Of a stretch of DNA of 62,486 nt, positions 58,050-62,486 are shown piece by piece. Made by a program: the position numbers and the translations under genes. The stretch's first letter is position 1; the number at the start of each line of letters is the position of its first letter. Source of the stretch: a virus; the IMG/VR virus record IMGVR_UViG_3300045741_000082, positions 1 to 62,486 of that record; one strand, written 5' to 3'. The notes under the pieces are model-generated. The model did no database searches. It saw only the letters and a program-made list of their open reading frames with translations, and was not told the DNA's origin.

Positions 58050-58588
58050 AATCCGTAAGCTGTATCATTTTAGGACTGGCACGGTCCTTGCATGGGGTAT
58101 TCTTAGTGTCAATTTGATACAAAATCCGGAAGTTGTATCATACTGAGATGGCATGCCTATTGCATCTGTACTGTATTGAGGCGGCCCACACTAATACGTC
58201 TCATAACGATATTGGCATGAATAATGCATATAGCAATATCTATGCCATGTCTCATATTGAAACGTCTCAATTTGAGATGTCTCATAATGGGGTTGTCTCA
58301 TAAAGGGACTAAAAGAGCTAAATTCCTATAGAAAAAATTATTACTATATGTAATATATGGAGTAAGTATGTGTTATTATTGGATTATTTGTATATTTATT
58401 GTTATAAATTGTGTAAATAGTAGTAATATTAGTGGTTTATGTGTTATTTTTAGTAATAATTGTAAATTTATTAGGAATAACAGGGGTTTGAGTGAAACCG
58501 TAGTTCTTTTAGACAATTGTAAAATGACCTTAATTCTCATTATTCCTCAATATATACAACAACTTACACAAAAACTATCCTACATACC
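58050..58588. other. Gap with composite repeats and tandem motif cluster
   Basis: No convincing gene is visible. The left part has two composite elements (58033-58076 and 58106-58149) and further motif copies, ending in four tandem copies at 58249-58309. The rest (58310-58588) is very AT-rich; an open frame at 58368 is not supported by an SD or composition. Confidence 0.5.
58249..58309 (+). repeat. Four tandem 15-bp motifs
   Basis: Copies start at 58249, 58264, 58279 and 58295, spaced 15, 15 and 16 bp: GTCTCATATTGAAAC, GTCTCAATTTGAGAT, GTCTCATAATGGGGT, GTCTCATAAAGGGAC. The left half is constant and the right half decays. It lies upstream of the + strand micro-gene array. Confidence 0.75.
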
Positions 58589-58708
58589 ATGTCAAATATA
58601 TCAACACCTTATATCGTGTATATTACTTATAAACATGGCACCAAATATGCATATAGTTTACCGTATGGAAAACAAGCCTATATTAAATCTAAGGGGGGTA
58701 TAAAATGA
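58589..58708 (+). CDS. 39-residue micro-protein
   Basis: A short frame encodes MSNISTPYIVYITYKHGTKY, then AYSLPYGKQAYIKSKGGIK, tyrosine- and lysine-rich. Its stop overlaps the next start (ATGA), and GGGGGG inside its end is the SD of the next gene. Its own SD is poor. Function unknown. Confidence 0.5.
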   Translation: MSNISTPYIVYITYKHGTKYAYSLPYGKQAYIKSKGGIK

Positions 58709-58944
58709 TCTTAATGGACTTAAATAAGAGAGAGTTAATAAAGAATAAGCTACACAAAGATAAACTACCTAAATACTACTTTAGCCTATACCTGTTATAT
58801 AGGCTTAACGACTCTATTTATGTTATAGGCTATAATGACATTGACATTATCATTAGGTTAGAGAGCATATTTAAAGCATCTAACAGAGAAACGGCAGTTA
58901 CTAGTAGCTATCCTTTTGAAGTAATGGATTGGAGTACAAAATAA
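58705..58944 (+). CDS. Small basic/aromatic protein
   Basis: A 79-residue protein (DLNKRELIKNKLHKDKLPKY, YLLYRLNDSIYVIGYNDIDI) ending FEVMDWSTK. It is preceded by GGGGGG and starts on the previous stop. No tag is present. Function unknown. Confidence 0.65.
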   Translation: MILMDLNKRELIKNKLHKDKLPKYYFSLYLLYRLNDSIYVIGYNDIDIIIRLESIFKASNRETAVTSSYPFEVMDWSTK

Positions 58945-59063
58945 ACATATTAAACTTGTTAAACGAACACAATGCAGAACTAGGACTTAAACCCTTAGTA
59001 GTAGAACAGCCACCAGAACCTATTGAAACTATTAACGAAGAAGACCAAGAGGCAATAGAATGA
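58929..59063 (+). CDS. 44-residue acidic micro-protein, TTG start
   Basis: A frame open from TTG at 58929 encodes MEYKINILNLLNEHNAELGL, then KPLVVEQPPEPIETINEEDQ and EAIE. It overlaps the end of the upstream gene and its stop overlaps the next ATG. Its acidic, Pro-containing composition differs from AT-rich noise. AAGAGG near its end is the SD for the next gene. Confidence 0.5.
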   Translation: MEYKINILNLLNEHNAELGLKPLVVEQPPEPIETINEEDQEAIE

Positions 59064-59275
59064 TAATATCTAAGTACATAACCATCAACGATACCATAAT
59101 AGACACTACTAATATAACTAGTGTAACCTATATACCAGAAACAGGCCCTACTGATGAGTACGACTATAACAGTAGAATGTGCGTAGTATTCAATAACGGT
59201 TATACTGTATCTATCCACTGTACTGAGAAACAGTATAATGACCTACGAATACATCTAGGAGCTTTTTTTATATGA
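59060..59275 (+). CDS. Small beta-rich protein
   Basis: A 71-residue protein (ISKYITINDTIIDTTNITSV, RMCVVFNNGYTVSIHCTEKQ) preceded by AAGAGG. The pattern resembles small beta-sandwich or antirestriction-like proteins only in composition. Stop overlaps the next start. Function unknown. Confidence 0.65.
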   Translation: MIISKYITINDTIIDTTNITSVTYIPETGPTDEYDYNSRMCVVFNNGYTVSIHCTEKQYNDLRIHLGAFFI

Positions 59276-59406
59276 TTAACTCTATTAAGTACTTTCTATT
59301 CTGTTTACTTATGGCTACTGTTATGGTGTGTTTGGTGTGGCCGACTGTCATCTCGGATATATTGCTTTACAGATTTAAGGGTTACATTAACAAAGAGAAT
59401 AACTAA
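59272..59406 (+). CDS. 44-residue single-span membrane protein
   Basis: The frame encodes MINSIKYFLFCLLMATVMVC, LVWPTVISDILLYRFKGYIN and KENN: one membrane helix and a basic/charged tail. The start overlaps the upstream stop and the stop overlaps the next ATG (TAATG). GGAG lies ten bases before the start. An early membrane-acting peptide is plausible. Confidence 0.6.
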   Translation: MINSIKYFLFCLLMATVMVCLVWPTVISDILLYRFKGYINKENN

Positions 59407-59630
59407 TGCTTAAAATAGGCCAGTTTCCAATAGGTTATCAATTTAAAGAGGAAATCTACCCTAAAGAAGTGATAATGACAGTTATTGGATACGATTCACT
59501 ACACCATTCGTACAGGATTAGGTGGGTAGAACATGATGGAAAAGTTGCTGTAGGTCCTTATTACTCACACGAATATATAGCTACCAAAGAGCCAGTTGAT
59601 AAGAACTATAAACTACTATATGGAGTTTAG
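59406..59630 (+). CDS. LYG-tagged small SH3-like protein
   Basis: A 74-residue protein (LKIGQFPIGYQFKEEIYPKE, YRIRWVEHDGKVAVGPYYSH) ending NYKLLYGV. The tag DNA includes ATGGAG, whose GGAG acts as SD for the next gene starting at 59633 rather than supplying the start. Function unknown. Confidence 0.7.
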   Translation: MLKIGQFPIGYQFKEEIYPKEVIMTVIGYDSLHHSYRIRWVEHDGKVAVGPYYSHEYIATKEPVDKNYKLLYGV

Positions 59631-59632
59631 TT

Positions 59633-59872
59633 ATGAAAATAGTAACTGAAAGTCAAGCTTGGGATATGATAACTAGAAGCCTTATAGATACTAGTAGAGA
59701 GACATTAGTAAATATTATAATTGGTTATTTACGAGAATATGGTGATAGTACAACAGGTAAATTTACAGTATCGGGATTAGCTAATGTATTAGAAAGTCTT
59801 TTTGATGATAAGTTTAAAGTTGTGGCTGATTCTAGTGCAGCCCATATCTTATATAATGATAAGAAGAGTTAA
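59633..59872 (+). CDS. LYG-type tagged helical protein
   Basis: A 79-residue helical protein (TESQAWDMITRSLIDTSRET, FTVSGLANVLESLFDDKFKV) ending AAHILYNDKKS. The body is not SH3-like. Start preceded by GGAG. Function unknown. Confidence 0.7.
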   Translation: MKIVTESQAWDMITRSLIDTSRETLVNIIIGYLREYGDSTTGKFTVSGLANVLESLFDDKFKVVADSSAAHILYNDKKS

Positions 59873-59874
59873 CT

Positions 59875-60093
59875 GTGTATAAATTAGGTGATTGCTTTAG
59901 AAACAAACACACAGGCCATCTAGTTGAAATCATTGAGGTTCATACCACATTTGATGGCGTTAACTACTATACTGTAAAGAAGTTAAACAAACCCACTATA
60001 CAAACATTTCAAGTTAACTACTCGTTATTACAAAATAATTACGAAAAAAGCAACTTGGCACAGGTCTTGTATAGTAATAAGAGTAACAAGTGA
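59875..60093 (+). CDS. LYG-type small SH3-like protein, GTG start
   Basis: A 72-residue protein from GTG at 59875 with AAGAG upstream: YKLGDCFRNKHTGHLVEIIE is a clear SH3-like start, and it ends LAQVLYSNKSNK. Function unknown. Confidence 0.7.
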   Translation: MYKLGDCFRNKHTGHLVEIIEVHTTFDGVNYYTVKKLNKPTIQTFQVNYSLLQNNYEKSNLAQVLYSNKSNK

Positions 60094-60100
60094 GGTTATT

Positions 60101-60334
60101 ATGAAAATCCAATTAAGTGCAAAATGTAGCGATCTATTTAGTTGCTCTGTAACTGATAATAAAGACAATCTATTAGTTGATGGTTATGATGGATATGTGC
60201 CAGCATTTATGCCAGATGAGCATTATGGCGACTACGTAATACTTGATATTGACGTTAAAACAGGTCAAATCCTTAATTGGAGAAAAGATGCTGAAAAGTT
60301 AGTAAGACAATTCATTAAAGAAGAGACTAAATAA
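60101..60334 (+). CDS. Small acidic beta protein
   Basis: A 77-residue protein (KIQLSAKCSDLFSCSVTDNK, VDGYDGYVPAFMPDEHYGDY, VILDIDVKTGQILNWRKDAE). No LYG tag. It is preceded by GAGG. The GQILNW part recalls a family of small phage and plasmid proteins, without a known function. Confidence 0.65.
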   Translation: MKIQLSAKCSDLFSCSVTDNKDNLLVDGYDGYVPAFMPDEHYGDYVILDIDVKTGQILNWRKDAEKLVRQFIKEETK

Positions 60335-60343
60335 GAGTTTATT

Positions 60344-60487
60344 ATGAATATATTAATACAAACCACACTAACTCTATTACTATTAAGCTTATCTATATTT
60401 GCTATAGTGTTATTAATACCATATTTTCCCTTATTCATACTTATATGGGCTATAAGCCAATATGTAACAGGAGCACAGCACAAATGA
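60344..60487 (+). CDS. 47-residue single-span membrane protein
   Basis: The frame encodes MNILIQTTLTLLLLSLSIFA, then IVLLIPYFPLFILIWAISQY and VTGAQHK, one or two close membrane helices. AAGAG precedes the start. Stop overlaps the next ATG. Function unknown. Confidence 0.6.
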   Translation: MNILIQTTLTLLLLSLSIFAIVLLIPYFPLFILIWAISQYVTGAQHK

Positions 60488-60570
60488 ATAGATTTAAAGT
60501 CAATTGTATTAAAATACAACTATATTTACAGTCTTATATGAATTTCTTACGTAAAAGAGATTCTTTATGA
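60484..60570 (+). CDS. 28-residue micro-protein
   Basis: A very short frame (MNRFKVNCIKIQLYLQSYMN, FLRKRDSL) linking two membrane peptides by overlapping starts and stops. GGAG lies ten bases upstream. It may be a coupling peptide rather than a functional protein. Confidence 0.4.
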   Translation: MNRFKVNCIKIQLYLQSYMNFLRKRDSL

Positions 60571-60680
60571 TTAAAAGAGTATTCAATACGTTAGTTCTTA
60601 TTTTAGGGTGTTATTTGTTGTTGGTGGCGGTTTCTTTAACCATAAACTTAATATACTTATATTTTAAGTATTTGTTTTAA
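60567..60680 (+). CDS. 37-residue single-span membrane protein
   Basis: The frame encodes MIKRVFNTLVLILGCYLLLV, then AVSLTINLIYLYFKYLF, one membrane helix with a basic N-terminus. Start overlaps the upstream stop. Function unknown. Confidence 0.55.
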   Translation: MIKRVFNTLVLILGCYLLLVAVSLTINLIYLYFKYLF

Positions 60681-60690
60681 GAGGTATTTA

Positions 60691-60909
60691 ATGGGTTTTA
60701 TTAATAGTAATGATAGTTATGGTATTTGGTACGATAGAGATAACGTAAAGCATTATGGATTAATAGGACTATACGATAGTGATACTGATCTAGTAGAGTT
60801 TATTATGCTACCTGACTACAAACGAATTATTATATCAATTGACAGTATTGATTTAGTACAATGTCCAATAGAAAAGAAAGCAATTAAGGTATTATATGAA
60901 AGTAAGTAA
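60691..60909 (+). CDS. LYG-tagged small SH3-like protein
   Basis: A 72-residue protein (GIWYDRDNVKHYGLIGLYDS) preceded by AAGAGG and ending AIKVLYESK. The tag DNA AAGGTATTATATGAA carries both SD-like AAGG and the ATG of the metalloprotease lipoprotein. Function unknown. Confidence 0.7.
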   Translation: MGFINSNDSYGIWYDRDNVKHYGLIGLYDSDTDLVEFIMLPDYKRIIISIDSIDLVQCPIEKKAIKVLYESK

Positions 60910-61339
60910 ATTATTAATACTATTGACTTTAATACAAACAGCTTGCACTCCGATTGGAAAACCATTAATGCCAAGAACAAATCCTTTGGTAGTACCTTAT
61001 GTTAAACAATGGGAAAATATAACTAATAGAAAGCAGCACACACCAATTATAATAGGTACAGTAAGTGATGAATTTTTTGGTATTTGTTATAAGTCTAGCG
61101 ACCCTTATTATAATATTATTATTCTTAATAAAAACTTTTTCTATGGTTTAGATAGTACTGAAAAATTAGAATTAGTTATGCATGAGTTAGGACACTGTGA
61201 TTTGGGTTATGAGCACAATAGTAAACCTGCATTAATAGATGGTTGTCCTTATAGTATAATGAATGCTTATCTATTTAATTCATCATGCTTTAATGCTGAT
61301 TATGATCATTATATAAGTGAATATTTAAATGAAGAGTAA
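60896..61339 (+). CDS. Zinc metallopeptidase-like lipoprotein
   Basis: A 147-residue protein. The N-terminus (VSKLLILLTLIQTACTP) is a lipoprotein signal with Cys17. The motif MHELGHCDLGYEH (residues 95-107) gives HExxH plus a third His, and SIMNAYLF (120-127) resembles a metzincin Met-turn. It would be a membrane-anchored zinc protease in the periplasm. Such a protein in a phage may modify the cell surface, exclude other phages or aid lysis; this is inferred. Start lies in the upstream tag. Confidence 0.75.
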   Translation: MKVSKLLILLTLIQTACTPIGKPLMPRTNPLVVPYVKQWENITNRKQHTPIIIGTVSDEFFGICYKSSDPYYNIIILNKNFFYGLDSTEKLELVMHELGHCDLGYEHNSKPALIDGCPYSIMNAYLFNSSCFNADYDHYISEYLNEE

Positions 61340-61387
61340 AATGTTAAGAGTTACAATAAAACAAATAACCTATAAAGGAGAGTTATT

Positions 61388-62486
61388 ATGAAAAGAATGA
61401 TAATTAGTTTAGCGGTATTGGCTGCTATTGGATGTTCGCCAAAGAAGGAAAAGGTAAGAATAGTAAATGGCAAAGATGGTACAAATTGTTCTACCGAAGC
61501 TGCAGTAAATGGAGTTTCTATCAAATGTGGAGATAGTGAACCTTTAACAGTTACCAATGGTAAAGATGGTGCTAAAGGTGATCAAGGTCTTAAAGGAGAC
61601 AAAGGCGATAAAGGAGATCAAGGTTTTACAGGACTAACTGGTTCTGTAGGTGCCACTGGAGCACAAGGTATTCAAGGCGTAGCTGGTACTAATGGTAAAG
61701 ATGGAGTTAATGGTAAGAATGGACTAGATGGTAAAAATGGGTCTCATGTTTATTCAGCTAATAGAAATCCTTTAGTAACTGATTCTGGAGCTAATGATGA
61801 TGTGTTTATAAATACAGTTACGTTTGATTTTTATCAAATGGTGGCTGGAGTTTGGACACTTAAAGGAAACATGAAGGGTTCCAATGGTTTAAATGGTAAA
61901 GATGGAGCAACTATTTATAGTGCCAATAGGCCACCAGTAGACACAGAAGGTTCTAACAATGATCTATTTGTTGACAATACTACTTTTAACTTTTATCAGA
62001 AAGTAAATAATATGTGGGTACTTAAAGGAAATATCAAAGGCGCTAAAGGAGATACTGGTAGTCAGGGTATAGCTGGTACTAATGGTTCTAATGGATTAAC
62101 AGGTGCAACGGGAGCTAATGGGGCGGTAGGCCCTCAAGGTCCTAAAGGCGACACAGGTAGCGTTGGCCCAACTGGAGCTACTGGCCCTAAGGGTGCAACT
62201 GGAGATGTCGGTCCTCAAGGCCTTATTGGTCCTCAAGGCCCTGCAGGTACTAGTGGAGCAAACTTCACAGAATATACATTTGCTGCACAAAAAGTTTGTT
62301 ATAAAATCAATGATCTATATTTTTTGCAAGAAAGTACTTCTATTAAGGTATTTAGTGATAGTTTATGTAAGACTCAAGTTGCAGCACTTCAAGGTGATGA
62401 TGTGACTCTATATCATAATAAAGTACTGTATGTCGGAGATGAAATTGTTAATGATGTGAATTACTCTCAAGCAAAGATGGCTATTA
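61388..62486 (+). CDS. Collagen-like lipoprotein, 3' end outside window
   Basis: At least 366 residues, open to the window edge, preceded by AGGAGAG. A lipoprotein signal (MKRMIISLAVLAAIGCSP) gives Cys16. Then follow collagen-type G-x-y repeats (GDQGLKGDKGDKGDQGFTG) in three blocks, separated by two copies of a 40-residue module of the form YSANRxP...GxNxDxF...TFxFYQ...W-x-L-K-G-N. A Cys-containing globular domain begins near residue 300. A surface-displayed trimeric lipoprotein is expected. Confidence 0.8.
   Translation, partial: MKRMIISLAVLAAIGCSPKKEKVRIVNGKDGTNCSTEAAVNGVSIKCGDSEPLTVTNGKDGAKGDQGLKGDKGDKGDQGFTGLTGSVGATGAQGIQGVAGTNGKDGVNGKNGLDGKNGSHVYSANRNPLVTDSGANDDVFINTVTFDFYQMVAGVWTLKGNMKGSNGLNGKDGATIYSANRPPVDTEGSNNDLFVDNTTFNFYQKVNNMWVLKGNIKGAKGDTGSQGIAGTNGSNGLTGATGANGAVGPQGPKGDTGSVGPTGATGPKGATGDVGPQGLIGPQGPAGTSGANFTEYTFAAQKVCYKINDLYFLQESTSIKVFSDSLCKTQVAALQGDDVTLYHNKVLYVGDEIVNDVNYSQAKMAI

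Larger units (their letters stand above)
55798..58309. repeat. Field of about 29 copies of a 15-bp inverted-repeat motif
   Basis: Consensus GTCTCA-WWW-TGAKAC. Strong copies start at 55798, 55824, 55887, 55916, 56017, 56084, 56327, 56489, 56669, 58033, 58062, 58106, 58135, 58198, 58249, 58264, 58279 and 58295; weaker ones at 56000, 56049, 56216, 56607, 57020, 57098, 57181, 57349, 57576, 57884 and 58168. Many lie in gaps, some in genes, and some cover start codons (56090, 57582, 58049). Four are in tandem at 58249-58309. It looks like a binding site for a regulator or replication protein. Confidence 0.7.

Noticed and set aside
55798-58309. Repeats read as a CRISPR array
   Set aside because: Copies are 15 bp, imperfect, irregularly spaced, often inside genes and sometimes directly adjacent with no spacers.
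58368-58703. + strand frame of 111 codons
   Set aside because: Ile/Leu/Cys/Asn-rich composition as expected of AT-rich non-coding DNA, no SD, and it conflicts with the more plausible frame at 58589.

Overview
This window is a piece of a large tailed-phage genome with a contractile tail (myovirus architecture). It is AT-rich, and both ends cut through genes. The evidence is a complete late block with terminase small and large subunits, portal, a scaffold-like protein, major capsid protein, sheath, three tube-like proteins, a tail-assembly chaperone, tape measure, hub, spike, gp25-like, J-like and gpI-like baseplate proteins, fibres and lysis genes. The host is probably Gram-negative: two phage genes at the right end encode lipoproteins with an N-terminal lipobox (60896..61339 and 61388..62486). 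The exact host cannot be read from the sequence.

Layout. (1) 1-405, + strand: the end of a block of small genes. (2) 484-50563, - strand: one long late block. Read in the direction of transcription it runs terminase (50.3-48.0 kb), small virion genes, portal (46.7-43.9 kb), scaffold-like, major capsid, repeat-rich virion proteins (40-33 kb), a lysis cassette (32.9-31.8 kb), neck and tail-completion candidates, sheath, tubes, chaperone, tape measure, hub, spike, baseplate (30-11.5 kb), then fibres, fibre chaperone, lysine-rich small proteins, an M15 endolysin and further virion proteins (11.5-0.5 kb). (3) 50.7-53.7 kb, - strand: an operon-like array of small proteins that share a C-terminal tag of the form K-[V/I]-L-[Y/F]-G. 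(4) 53.7-54.1 kb: a non-coding regulatory hub. (5) 54.1-55.1 kb, + strand: more tagged small genes. (6) 55.2-58.3 kb: an HNH endonuclease and a few - strand genes embedded in a field of about 29 copies of a 15-bp inverted-repeat motif. (7) 58.6-62.5 kb, + strand: tightly overlapping micro-genes, several tagged or with one membrane segment, ending in two secreted lipoproteins.

The most unusual feature is the tag family. About eighteen small proteins end in, or close to, the tag, and several of them have unrelated bodies. In eight places the DNA encoding the tag also supplies the start codon of the next gene in another frame, and in several of these it also supplies a Shine-Dalgarno-like AAGG or GAGG six bases upstream. 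One short element therefore serves both as the end of one protein and the start of the next.

Other points not obvious from simple ORF calling: the portal gene is split by a group I intron carrying a LAGLIDADG endonuclease; the tail chaperone has a -1 slippery heptamer and a 61-codon frameshift extension; a structured RNA candidate lies upstream of the portal; and about ten micro-genes too short for usual ORF cut-offs fill the gaps.
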